A stretch of 64,000 nucleotides of DNA from the NCBI RefSeq assembly GCF_041956535.1, contig NW_027192213.1, forward strand, positions 323,926 to 387,925, given 5' to 3'. Origin of the DNA: Calcarisporiella thermophila CBS 279.70. Lineage: Eukaryota; Calcarisporiellomycota. Of this stretch, positions 11,542-21,901 are shown piece after piece. Within the stretch, counting starts at the first letter, position 1. Each line of letters starts with the position of its first letter. The notes under the pieces were generated by a model. It searched no databases. It saw only the letters and a program-made list of their open reading frames with translations, and was not told the origin of the DNA. The translations under genes were made by a program, and so were the position numbers.

Positions 11542-12836
11542 ATGACGGCAGCGGGTCCAATAGCAATGGTTCCCACGCTCACCGCAACGGCTCTCCCGTC
11601 TAGAGCTGAGATTAATCTACGTCGTATACTAGCCAGATGCGATCGCCATCTCTCCGAAGATAAACGCGCACTACATGGGCGTGATAAGCTGAAATTTCTG
11701 AATGTAAGATATGGATGCTATCATATCGACATGACTATATAATGACCTCCTGATCTGTTATAGAATATCAAATACATGCGGAAGCTCTTAGTCGAAATCG
11801 GGAAAGATGCCGAAGAACCTATTGATCCTACTGCGATCGCAGAGTATGAGAGAAAAATACAGAATCTTGCAAATATGATTGATGAAGACAAGCTGGTAGA
11901 GCTATTGAAAAAGGATATTTTTACTCCTCTCACATATATAATCGCTAACTCATTTCTCTACTATTTAGATGTCTTCAGTAGAAAAAACACTTTCTCAGGC
12001 GCGTCTAACTCGTCTCGCACATCAGACACAGTGGGAGAAAAATAAAGAAATTGAGCAGGAGGTGCTAATGCAGAGACGAGTAGAAAGAGAATTGAAAGAA
12101 GAATTGTTAAAGGTTAATATTTTTCTAACACAAGGCAAGAGTAAATCTAGGCTCATTGTGGGAATATTCTATCACATAGAATTCAAATCTGGACACACCG
12201 GAGGAAAAGGTCCAATGTGAGGAGGAAAGAGAGGAGGATATTTCAGTTAATGAAAACACCGAGATATCTGATAATAGAACGTTACAAGAAAAGAAAGCCG
12301 GTAAGTAAATATTATTTTGGTGAAGTATATTCAGAAATAGGGATAAGGTTCAATTTGAATTTATTTTATAAGAGCTATTTGCTGAATCCTCTAAAGATGC
12401 AGCTCTAAGAACTAGAAAGTGAGTCTTAACCGCCCTTAAGTTTATGAATTTGTACAAACTTGGCCCACTCATTTCATTTTCTAGGTCATACACTTTTGAC
12501 GCCGAAGGGACTGAAAATATGGAAACAGTTCTCCAACATCACCGCGTCATGCAGGAAGAACTTACCAACGATCTCATCCGTATGGCACAGACGCTCAAGG
12601 CAAACAGTGTCGCTTTTGGAGATATCCTAAAACGCGACGAGAAATTGCTCGAGGATGCGCAGACAGTATTGTCCGCGAATTTAACAACTCTTCAAAAGGA
12701 AAACAAGCGACTTGGACGTTACCGGACTCAGTCGTCTAAAACTACAATGTTTATTTGGGCGGTCATGCTCGCAGTGTGTCTTCTTTGGGCAGTAATGTTT
12801 GTGGTCATCCGTGTTTTGCCAAAAAGCAAAGCCTAA
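11542..12836 (+). CDS. USE1: SNARE protein USE1 (ER Qc/Slt1-type SNARE)
   Basis: Use1 is the ER-localised SNARE for Golgi-to-ER retrograde COPI vesicle fusion, partnering Ufe1, Sec20 and Sec22. Exon 1 (11542-11703) encodes MTAAGPIAMVPTLTATALP and RAEINLRRILARCD; exon 2 starts at 11764 (NIKYMRKLLVEIGKD). Later short exons cover a charged central part (MSSVEKTLSQARLTRLAHQ). The final exon from about 12485 contains the family signature VLQHHRVMQEELTNDLIRMA, the SNARE-like helix LKANSVAFGDILKRDEKLL, and a single C-terminal membrane anchor (TMFIWAVMLAVCLLWAVMF) followed by a short lumenal tail. This is the typical tail-anchored layout. Exon edges between 11890 and 12485 are approximate. Confidence 0.88.
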
Positions 12837-13101
12837 TGATATCGCATCTAAACATGTAAATAAAATTGTTGTTTTTACTGAGGTCGATTCCTGTATTCCT
12901 GGAGTTTTCGTGAGCGGCCCAAGTTTGAAATGCGCCATTCATAATAAGGAATCGTTTTCGTATTTTTTTTCTAAAAAAACTAGCTAAAATAGGAGGGGGT
13001 AGAGTTCTAATTCAAAACTCCTGTAATCAATTTTTGAGATAACAAGAAAATAAAAAAAGTATCCATAAAATCCCAGGAGAAGAGGAAGCAGCAGAATTAA
13101 T

Positions 13102-14192
13102 CTACTTCAATGATGGAAATGCAGTCTCGTCAGAAACATTCACGGCACCATTTGCCTGCTTCCTTCCACCACGCTTGGGCTTCTCTCCGCCACGACCATT
13201 TCGGCGCTCATCGCGGAATCCACCCCGACGGGGAACCTCGGCAAACCGCTGCTCAATATCAACAAAGGTCTTGGCCGATTTCTCCTTCTTTCCTTTTGCA
13301 GCCTTCTCCTTGCCGAGACGGAGGTATTCAGAGTCTTCCTTCTCAAGAGGAACAGCATCACCCCACTGCGAATTGTCGACACCTTCATTTGCCTTACGAG
13401 GCGCGGGGGCGGAAACAGCAAGAGATTTGGCAGCTTTCTCAGCAAGGTATTCATCAAGGGTCTTGACAACTTCCTCGGGCTCGACGGGGGCAGCCTCTTT
13501 CTTATCTTCATTGGCAGCCTCGTTACTAATTAAGGAGAGAGAAAAATCGAGTTCAGCATTTCTGAACATTGTATGTAAGGGAGGATGGTAACAAGATAGC
13601 ATACACATCATTGCTCGCAATTTTTTCGCCGTCTAGCTCGGAGGTCTTTGAGTCACCCCATCCTTGCTTCTCTTTCTTCTCATTGTCACTATTATATGGG
13701 TCATCAGAAAAAAAATGCACCATAGTCAGATAATATTTCTTGGGACTTACACTATGCCGGTCGCACTGTGGCGATCAAACTGGCGACCACGTCCACCACG
13801 GCGATTTCCACCACGGGCACGCTCGCTTGAACGGGCACCACGAGCGGAACGTGAGAATTCCTTGTCGTCCTCGCGCTCACGACGGAAGCGGGGACCAAGA
13901 TTGCGGTCGCGAGCTAGAAAAGCAAAAATTCAAACATGCATGTCATAAACACTAAATTCGAAACTGACATATGACCATTTGAGTGGAGAGAAGGCTTACG
14001 GAAGGAGCTGCGACCACCACGTGCACCTCCGCGTCCGCCACGCTCCTCACCGCGCGTGTTTTCACGGCGATCCTCCTTCTTCTGCGGGGCAGCAGCTGGA
14101 GCCTGCTGCACTTTCTTCTGGGCGGTCACCTCACCGGCGTCTCCGGCATCATCACCCAAGAGTTCGAACGGGTTCTTTGTGAAGGAGGACAT
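13102..14192 (-). CDS. STM1: STM1/SERBP1-like ribosome-associated protein
   Basis: Members bind 80S ribosomes and preserve them in a dormant state; they also bind RNA. The N-terminus MSSFTKNPFELLGDDAGD matches the Stm1 N-terminal motif. Exon 1 ends at 14000 in an RGG-rich stretch. Exon 2 (13913 to about 13751) is Arg/Gly-rich and ends GRQFDRHSATG, a hallmark of the hyaluronan/mRNA-binding (SERBP1/HABP4) family. A small exon gives EKQGWGDSKTSELDG. The last exon (to 13102) has VVKTLDEYLAEKAA, RKANEGVDNSQWGDAVPL and a C-terminal RGG patch with NVSDETAFPSLK. Two of the introns start with a GTGTA double donor. It is divergent from the CDK11-like kinase with about 200 bp between starts. The gene symbol follows the yeast protein; the domain layout is closer to SERBP1. 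Confidence 0.9.
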
Positions 14193-14387
14193 AAGATTTT
14201 CTTTTAGTTTTGGTGCTGAGCCCGTTCCTTCTTTAAAATTGTGCGGGTTGCTCTTGATTTTTTAAGTGTCGAAGATGCGATGTTTATTTTTCGTTGTTTT
14301 GCTTTATCAACATCACACAAAAAAATTTTTTTGGGCACAGTAGGTTAGCCGGTGAAAACCTAAGAGCAGTCCTCGATTTTAACTCAT

Positions 14388-16220
14388 ATGCTCTTTTCGA
14401 AATTGCAATTTAGAGCTGAAATTGAGGGCATGGAGCAACCACGACCTAAACGATCCAAGTGGGAGGAAGACGAAGAAGATGATAAAGATTTAACAACACT
14501 CAGAAAGAACAAGAAGGTTGCCAAAAAAAAAGCTGCTGCTCTTCGTTCACAATCACCCGGCGTTACTCCTACACAACCCCCCGAAATAGATCCCCTCGTT
14601 GGTCCAGAACAGACCTCCAGCAAGTCATGTACAGCCTCGCCTCTGGCTGAAGCACGCGAGCGAAGTTCTCAATCCCCCCTTCTACCCCCCACTTCATCAT
14701 CACCGCGTCGTTATTCTCCAGCACCTGCTTTATCTAAAGCAGCATTCCCAACTCTTTCAGAATGTCGAAGTGTTGATAACTACGAAAAGTTAAATAAGAT
14801 CGAGGAGGGCGCATATGGTGTTGTATACAGAGCAAGAAACAAAGAAACGGGCGAAATTGTTGCACTGAAACGTCTGAAATTGGAGAAAGAGCGTAACGGT
14901 TTTCCGGTCACATCATTACGGGAAATACACACATTACTGTTGGCAAAGCATCCCAATATTGTAGATGTAAAGGAAATTGTTGTTGGCAAAGATTTAACGC
15001 AGTAAGTGTGGTATTTATTGTTTGTAATGATTCCTTTTTTGTTAAAACTCTTCTTAGGATCTTCATTGTCATGGAATTTGTCGAACATGATCTTCGTAGT
15101 TTAATGGAAGGGATGCGTACACCTTTCCTCCAATCTGAAATTAAAACTTTAATGTTGCAACTGCTATCAGCCGTAGCCCTCCTGCACGAAAATTGGTTCG
15201 TGCACCGCGATCTTAAAACCTCCAACTTGCTCATGAATAACCGTGGGATGATCAAAGTGGCTGATTTTGGACTCGCGCGTAAGTATGGGAGTCCACTGGG
15301 ACCAATGACACAGCTGGTAGTAACACTATGGTATCGGTAAATAGGTCCTACTTTGTTTTTTGTTATTAGGTTTAGCCTACTCACCTATAATATAGTTCCC
15401 CAGAACTCTTGCTAGGTGCAAAAGAATATTCCACTGCGGTGGATATGTGGTCGGTCGGATGCATCTTTGGCGAGCTAGTAAATAAGGAGCCATTATTCCC
15501 CGGCAAGAGCGAAATAGACCAATTGAATAAGGTAAACTTGCTTGACGAATTCGCGTCATTTTGTTTTTTTGGGATTCGCCGAACTTATTCTTTGCAAAGA
15601 TTTTTCAACTTCTTGGTGTTCCTAATGAAGAAATATGGCCTGGATGGTCAAAATTACCCAACGCGCAAAACGTCTCGTTTGTTAAGCAATCGTAAGCAAC
15701 TTACTGAATATTATCTTCCAGGTTTGGCGCATGGCCATGTTAATCAATCCTCTAAATAGGTATAATTACTTGAGGACTCGGTTTCCTTATCTCACTAACA
15801 AAGGGCTTGATCTTTTAAGCGGCCTACTCACCTATGACCCAGAAAAACGCATGACCGCAGAAGAAGCGCTTAAACACCCATATTTTTCGTATATATCTCT
15901 CATGTCAGTCAAGCTGGTATGTTTGCTAATTCTCTATACTGTAGGGAACCTCCGCTACCAAAAGACCCCTCTCTTTTCCCAACCTGGCCTTCAAAAGCTT
16001 CTGGTGAAAAGTTAGTCCGAATAACCTCTCTGATTTTTCATGATACTGTTATTTTAATTTGCATATATTTGTTAGGCGAAAGACCTTTGTGTCTCCTAGC
16101 GCACCTCAAGTTGCACATGCTAGAATGAACGAGACAGAGGATGAAGATTCAGGACTTGCAGGGTCGATATTTGATACGTCAAGTGTAGAAGCTTCGGCTG
16201 GTTTTCGACTAAAAATATAA
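14388..16220 (+). CDS. CDK11-like (PITSLRE-type) cyclin-dependent kinase
   Basis: This is a Ser/Thr kinase of the CDK11 group, which acts with L-type cyclins in transcription and splicing. Two in-frame starts exist, 14388 and 14430; the latter ([17 protein letters not shown]) matches the kind of charged N-terminus expected and is preferred. A roughly 110-residue Ser/Pro-rich region precedes the kinase: [12 protein letters not shown] (glycine loop), [11 protein letters not shown] (lysine), [12 protein letters not shown] (variant of PITSLRE), [10 protein letters not shown] (catalytic loop), [13 protein letters not shown] (DFG) and [12 protein letters not shown]. Exon 1 ends 15001 and exon 2 begins 15058; several later introns follow. 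The C-terminus reads [19 protein letters not shown] and ends at TAA 16218-16220. It is head to head with the STM1-like gene. Confidence 0.9.
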
Positions 16221-16371
16221 CCATGCTACATTATTGAAATTCCTACAATTAATAAAAAACTTGTATGTTTGAGATACTGCGCCACACTAATGACTCGAAT
16301 AACAGTCGAAATATTTTTCAAACAGATGAGTTCTCCATTCTAAACTACTCACTTAGGGATCAAACTCAGCG

Positions 16372-18664
16372 ATGGAGATTGATGAGCCCGTGGCACAGAA
16401 CAAGTCCATCAGCATTGATGGTATACAATCCACATATATATAGCTTTTGGATATAAATCATCAATTCAGCTAATTTATTAAATCTTTTCCATCTTAATTC
16501 AGTACTTGCTCTTACAAATGATGCGAGAAACACGTACGGCTTGAGATACCAGGACTATGAGCGATATCGGTAAGAATAATGCAGTGAAACTTTGGATTTT
16601 TTCTCTTTTTATGTACTAACAATTTAACATTGGGTCTCATCTCTATAGCCATTATTGCGCTCAGCGTTTGCATAGATTGCGTAAAGTCCTTGACTTCACT
16701 CATAGCAAGGGCAAAGGCTTTCAGAAGAAGCAGATTACAACCGATGTTGTTTCTGATGAAAAGTGTGTTAAGCTTCACGTATTTTTCTCGCAATATATTT
16801 CTGACTTAATATCTATTAGGCACCTTCATCTTCTTCTTTTCAATGCTGAAAGAGCATGGGCATACGCTCAGGAACTCAAGCGCGATACCACATCGAATCC
16901 TCGTAAGCGGCACCACATGGTGCGCCGTTTACGTAAAGCTGCACATTTTGCTTCGGAACTTGCTGCATTGTGCTCTTCAAAATGTAACAATGGTATGGAT
17001 GCCCGATCTGCACTTGATGCACAGGCATATAGCTCTCTCATGTGCGGATATCTACTGGTGGAAGAAGAAGCGTGGGAGAAGGCACTGGACAAATTTGTCG
17101 AAGCGAGAATTTTGTATGAGAAACTTGCTCCTACTGGCACCCATCATCAAGAAGCCCTCTGTAATATGATGATTGACGAAATCAACCCTAATATCCGCTT
17201 TTGCTCTTACAACATGCGTGGTAAGGGATTCAAGGGTGTGGAAGAGTTCATCCAGGAGAAAAGAAAAGACTTCGGACATCGTGAGCTACTGGATAAGTTA
17301 CCGGCAGCAGAAAAGGTAACTTTATCCGTGTACGAGCAAAGTTTTCATTATCGTGTATTAAGTGCAATACCTATTTTGTAGAATATTGCACTATCCGAGA
17401 CAGTACACAAGAAATCCACGCCCATGACATCTCTCACATGGCGTGGTCATAGCATCTCACTCAATAATGCAGAGCTTGCAGTCCTATTGCTGCAGGTACA
17501 AGACGCGGAAATACAGCTCGAAGAGCATGGAAACGAGTCCGTTGACAAACGGATGGAAGAATTCGATAAAATATTGTCGCTGTACGGAGATGCTGAAAAA
17601 GTGGCAATGAATGCTTTGAAGTTTGATGCAGTAAGAACGGCTTTTTCTATAGCCAATGCACTCTCAGATTCAACTATTTTTCTGTTTTAGGACGTTGCGG
17701 CCCGTGTAAAATCCTCCAAGTCAGACCAGAACACGGCTAACCACCGTCTAGCCTACACATATGTAGTATATCGTCGGCTCTCGCGCACGACGCAGCGAAA
17801 CCTCGTGCTTGTTGAATCTCTCAAAAAGGATTTGAGCCAACCAGCCGATAAGCTAGCAGAGATATACCATGACATTGTGAAATTATATGATAACGTATTG
17901 CAGGTAATTCCTCAAGCCAACTTCGGGCTAAGTAACGATCTATTCAACTTTTTTTAATTAATTTGTTACGATAGAACCTGGCCGAGATGAAAGGGCTGCC
18001 AGCAATCTCTGATGATACCGCGCTTTCCAACCTGGTTGATGCGAAAATTATGTATTTCAAGGCATGGCGATGCTTATTTGTTGCTGAAGCATATGAACAC
18101 CGCACGCAACATGCCGAAGCTTATGCACTCCTGGGGCGTGTGTCACACTATTCGGACCAGTCTCGCGCTTTTCTAGTTGATACCACACCTATGTCTGAAG
18201 ATGAGGAGAAGGAGATTATTCCAGTTACTGAAATTGAATTAGAGGAACTAGACGCAGCTCTACGCGGAAGGAAATCCAGGGTGCATGCGGCATGGTACTT
18301 GGCACAGGAAAGCGCCCGCGGAGGCGATGTAAGCGAGCGGATGGAGGAATTAAGTTTGAATGAGAGCACCGGAGAAGTGAATGAAAATCTGCCCATTATC
18401 GAATGTTTGGATGTGTATCCTCCAAAAATGCCACTCGTGAAATCGACAGAACCGCAACAAAATGCCCCTGGTGCAACGACGACACCCACCGGGAGTGTGC
18501 CACACCTTGTTGACTTCCCCCCAAATCTGAAGCCCGTGCCTGCGAAGCCCATTTTTTACGATATTGCATTCGGCCATGTGGAATATCCCTCAGCACTTGG
18601 GCAACGCTCGCGGCAGAGCGGACGACTTGGAGGGCTCTTTGGAGGTTGGTGGGGGAACAAATAG
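16372..18664 (+). CDS. SRP68: Signal recognition particle subunit SRP68
   Basis: SRP68 forms a heterodimer with SRP72 and binds the S domain of SRP RNA in the co-translational targeting particle. The start is MEIDEPVAQNKSISID, followed by introns. The RNA-binding domain is clear: LTNDARNTYGLRYQDYERYR, HYCAQRLHRLRKVLDFTHS, RKRHHMVRRLRKAAHFASEL. Downstream TPR-like helices include AYSSLMCGYLLVEEEAWEKAL and MKGLPAISDDTALSNLVDAK. The C-terminal SRP72-binding end contains LVDFPPNLKPVPAKPIFYDI, a strong SRP68 signature. Five or six introns are needed. It follows the CDK11-like gene on the same strand by only about 150 bp. SRP72 is not in this window. Confidence 0.94.
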
Positions 18665-19007
18665 ATATTTTTCTAAACCCACGCCTATTTTATCTTGTGA
18701 ATGGCTATTTCTAGGCACCTCTTTTCTTTTCATTTCCTCTGTGATGTATAATGGGATGGTTCTTTTATTTTTTTTATTGTCGGGCGTGAAAAACTAAATG
18801 TATATCACGGCACATGGTGGCTCCTTGTTTGTTGCTATTTCAAACCCGCGTAAAACTATTCATTCAGATAAATAGAATAGAGTTTCGCCGCCAATGTCTC
18901 CTTTGGCGTATTTTCCTCAAAATTGAGCTATAAAAGCGGTGAGAAAATTTCCAACACCTTATACTTTTCACCACATTTAACAAGCTTGGAAGAAATTTTC
19001 ACCCGTC
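18665..19007 (+). promoter_or_regulatory. Promoter of the stathmin-like gene, with TATA box
   Basis: A near-perfect TATA element (CTATAAAAGC, 18928-18937) lies 70-80 bp before the start codon at 19008, one of the clearest core promoters in the window. The rest is the 3' flank of SRP68. Confidence 0.55.
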
Positions 19008-19352
19008 ATGTCTGAAATGGACCTAGAAGCTAAACGTCAACTTGAGGCCAAGCTCCAAGCTGCTGCCGACAGAAAGCACCAAATTGACCAAGCGCGCGCC
19101 CAACATGCCCATTTAGAAGTCGAGCACGCTAAACAAGTCGCCCACTTGCATCACGAGGCGCAATCTCCGGAACACATGAAAGACACCAAGCTGGAACAAA
19201 GACTTCAGCAGGATATGGAAGCACATGAAAAGCGAAGGGAAGAGTTGGAGCGAGCACGTGTTGAGAAGCTAGAAAGAGAAGACGAGAGGTGGCGAGAGAA
19301 GGTTGCCGGGGTAAGAGGAACAAGAGTGGAAGAAGGACGAAACTTTCAATAG
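19008..19352 (+). CDS. Short coiled-coil protein, stathmin-like in pattern
   Basis: A single-exon gene for 114 residues, almost entirely a charged alpha-helix. It begins MSEMDLEAKRQLEAKLQAAA and continues DRKHQIDQARAQHAHLEVEH, then KLEQRLQQDMEAHEKRREEL and VEKLEREDERWREKVAG. The spacing of LEAKL.AA..RK near the start and of the two repeated helical segments resembles the stathmin-like domain, which binds and sequesters tubulin dimers in animals. This is a pattern match by eye, not a proven homology; a generic coiled coil is the alternative. The upstream TATA box suggests a regulated or strongly expressed gene. Lack of introns is unusual for this region. Confidence 0.7.
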   Translation: MSEMDLEAKRQLEAKLQAAADRKHQIDQARAQHAHLEVEHAKQVAHLHHEAQSPEHMKDTKLEQRLQQDMEAHEKRREELERARVEKLEREDERWREKVAGVRGTRVEEGRNFQ

Positions 19353-19532
19353 TGTTGTTTTGTTAAAGCACATCATCGCTTTTTTCATTGTGTTTATTTT
19401 TTCAATTCTCACCACCATGTATATGCCCAGTGTATGAATCTTAGTATTAAAGTGCTCTTGTCTTAAGTTATTCACTTATATTAAACTTATTTTAAATGAA
19501 GCTTATTTCTCTATAATATTCGATATTTCAAA

Positions 19533-20894
19533 ATGAACTCGACATCAATGCTCCACGATTGGCTTTTATCCCAAAAGACTCACATCTCTTCAGCCATTGA
19601 ATTTAAGCCCATTTCATCCAAAGGAAATGGGCTTGTCGCTCTGGCGCCTCTTATTCCTGAAGAAATCATTGCAACCATTTCATCCAATCTATTTATTAAC
19701 CGAACGCGGATTCTAGCCTATGCCAACACGCGCCCTTTTCTTCATTCTCTCTTTTGCAGACTGGGAGAAGAGATCGATGAGGCGACGATTCTGATTGCCT
19801 TTCTCATCCACGAACGCTTTCTCCGCCCAGCTGATTCCGATTTCAGGGCATATATTGACTCACTCCCAAAAAGCTTCGAGACACCCGTGTTTTCAGGGGA
19901 TGAGATGCTGTGGAAAGGAACCTCGCTCGAGCAGCCGTTGCGGGTGCGAAAACGTAGGCTTGAGCTGGAATATAAGCGTATAGAATCAGAGTGGAGAGAC
20001 ATTATTGGTGAGGAATGCGCATTCTCTCTCGAGGATTACTGGTGGGCGGACACATGTGTGTGGAGTCGTGCAATCTCTTTCCACAGTCGCAATGCTCAGG
20101 CCCCCGAAAAACGAAATGAATTGAATGAGGGAGAATGTGATGATTTACACCTCATTCCTTTCATAGACATGGCCAATCACTCCACGCAGCCTAATTCACG
20201 TTGGGAGCTTCGCTCTGAAGGTGATATAAAATTACTCGACTTGGTTGTCACGAAACTTATATCGCAGGACGAGGAGATTTGTATCTCTTATGGTGATTTA
20301 TGCAACCAGAAGTTACTATTTTTACATGGGTTTGCGGTCGAAGAGAATCCTCACAAAAGTGTAGCGGTGATGGCGCCATTGTTCGAAGAAGATCCTCAGC
20401 TACCACTCAAAATGATGGCAATGCGTCAACTAGGACTTAAACCAATTATAACTCTAGAAAAGAGAGATGGGCTGGATGCGTTGGATGCAAGTGGTTGGGG
20501 TGTCATGACACTCTGCGTCGTGGGAGAGGAGGATGGTTTCATCTTGCAAGAAGACAAATTGTTTTTGGGCGGAAGACCTCTAACTGTTGACATGGATTGG
20601 CAGAATTTGTTGAGTGAACTAGCAAATGGTCGAATTCTCGAGCTAAAAATAGTGTACTTGTTGGTAGAGGCACTGGAAGCCTTGCATCAACGACTAGCTA
20701 CTGCAGATGAAGAGCTGGAAAAAAATGTGAACAGAACGAACGAGGGAGTTTCCGTGGAGTTTAGAAGATGTATAGAGATATTCAGAAAAGATGAGCGCTC
20801 GACGGTTGAGTATTTAGTAGAGTCGCTGAACAAGCTCCAACAAAAGCTGATTGAAGACGAGGACGTTCAACGTTACCTCTCAGAACAATCATAG
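19533..20894 (+). CDS. SET-domain protein methyltransferase (RKM4/SETD6/Rubisco-LSMT type)
   Basis: A 453-residue intronless gene. Members of this family methylate lysines on ribosomal proteins and other non-histone substrates. The split SET domain is visible: N-terminal EFKPISSKGNGLVALAPLIP (SET N-part), an inserted helical i-SET region with DYWWADTCVWSRAISF, then DLHLIPFIDMANHSTQPNSR with the NHS motif that contacts S-adenosylmethionine, and EEICISYGDLCNQKLLFLHG with the catalytic-site tyrosine. The C-terminal 150 residues are helical and fit the Rubs_LSMT substrate-binding domain. The family's exact substrate cannot be told from sequence. It converges on the mitochondrial bL12 gene, 85 bp away. 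Confidence 0.88.
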   Translation: MNSTSMLHDWLLSQKTHISSAIEFKPISSKGNGLVALAPLIPEEIIATISSNLFINRTRILAYANTRPFLHSLFCRLGEEIDEATILIAFLIHERFLRPADSDFRAYIDSLPKSFETPVFSGDEMLWKGTSLEQPLRVRKRRLELEYKRIESEWRDIIGEECAFSLEDYWWADTCVWSRAISFHSRNAQAPEKRNELNEGECDDLHLIPFIDMANHSTQPNSRWELRSEGDIKLLDLVVTKLISQDEEICISYGDLCNQKLLFLHGFAVEENPHKSVAVMAPLFEEDPQLPLKMMAMRQLGLKPIITLEKRDGLDALDASGWGVMTLCVVGEEDGFILQEDKLFLGGRPLTVDMDWQNLLSELANGRILELKIVYLLVEALEALHQRLATADEELEKNVNRTNEGVSVEFRRCIEIFRKDERSTVEYLVESLNKLQQKLIEDEDVQRYLSEQS

Positions 20895-20979
20895 AAATGA
20901 AGTTTGTGAATAGGACATGTATTTTAAAGGAAAACTTATAGAAAAAGTAAAATAAGAGTCTATTTTTAGATTGGAATAA

Positions 20980-21714
20980 TTATTCTAAAACAATCGTTGC
21001 ACCCAACTCCTCTAGCATCTTCTTCATCTTTTCCGCCTCTTCCTTGGGAAGATTTTCCTTGACGACCTTCGGGGCAGATTCCACGAATTTCTTGGCCTCA
21101 ACCAAATTTACACCGAGCAGATTCTTGATCTCGCGGATAATCTTAGCCTTTGCGGCGGCATCAAATTTGTCGAGCTTGACGTTGAAGGTAGATTTTTGTG
21201 CTGCCTTTTCCACCTAAAATAATAAAAGAATATGGAGACAGTTGTCAATATAGAATTACTCTAGTTAAAGTCATTTAGTGCAAACAATAAAGCGTTTCTT
21301 TACCTCAGCATCAGCAGCACCACCTGCTGCTGGAGCAGCAGGAGCGGCTGCGGCTGCAACGGGCATTGCTACATCCTGGATATTAAGACGGGTCTTCAAC
21401 AATTGCACCAAATCGGCAGTTTGAAGAAGTGTCAATTCTGAAATCTGATCCACAATGGAGACGAGTTTCGGATCGGCGGAGGCCTGAGTAGAGCCTGGTG
21501 CAGGCATTTTCTCGGTAGCCTGCGCGGCGGTATCAGCAGTGGGTGTGGAGTAGCATCGGTGGAGGGAGAGGCGTGGAGCAATGGAGACACGGGGCCTGTA
21601 CAGACGAGTCACTCGAGAGAGGGCACGATGAGACTTGAAGTTAGGCAAGAGACAACCAAAAATGAGTCGAGTTTTTAGGCAATCTAACAAGTAACGAGGG
21701 ATTTTTCTTACCAT
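20980..21714 (-). CDS. MRPL12: Mitochondrial ribosomal protein bL12m
   Basis: bL12m forms the L7/L12 stalk of the mitochondrial ribosome, recruiting translation factors. The last exon encodes the universal C-terminal domain: TFNVKLDKFDAAAKAKIIRE, LLGVNLVEAKKFVESAPKVV, AEKMKKMLEELGATIVLE. The upstream exon has the dimerisation domain (VDQISELTLLQTADLVQLL) and an Ala-rich hinge. The N-terminus is a basic presequence. The start region reads ATG immediately followed by GTAAGA (21711 downwards); an intron could remove 21711 to about 21639, giving M-SHRALSRVTRLYRPR, a better targeting peptide than the unspliced MVRKIPRYLLDCLKTRL. Both forms stay in frame. Identity is certain; the first exon is not. 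Confidence 0.94.
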
Positions 21715-21901
21715 TGTAGAGCTAATGTTTATTGTGTACGTTCGATGAATTAAAAAGGTCTTTCTCAAAATACCAAGGGCAAGTTTATTTGTGGCTTATT
21801 GTGAGTGTGACTGTCGGAGAAAATTTGATTTTAATAGAAATACTACAAGGTATATATAAAGATGTGAAAAAATAAGTACTATTATAAACAAACAAGCCCT
21901 T

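Noticed and set aside
13175-13591. 138-codon plus frame opposite the STM1-like gene
   Set aside because: Antisense shadow of the RGG-rich coding exon.
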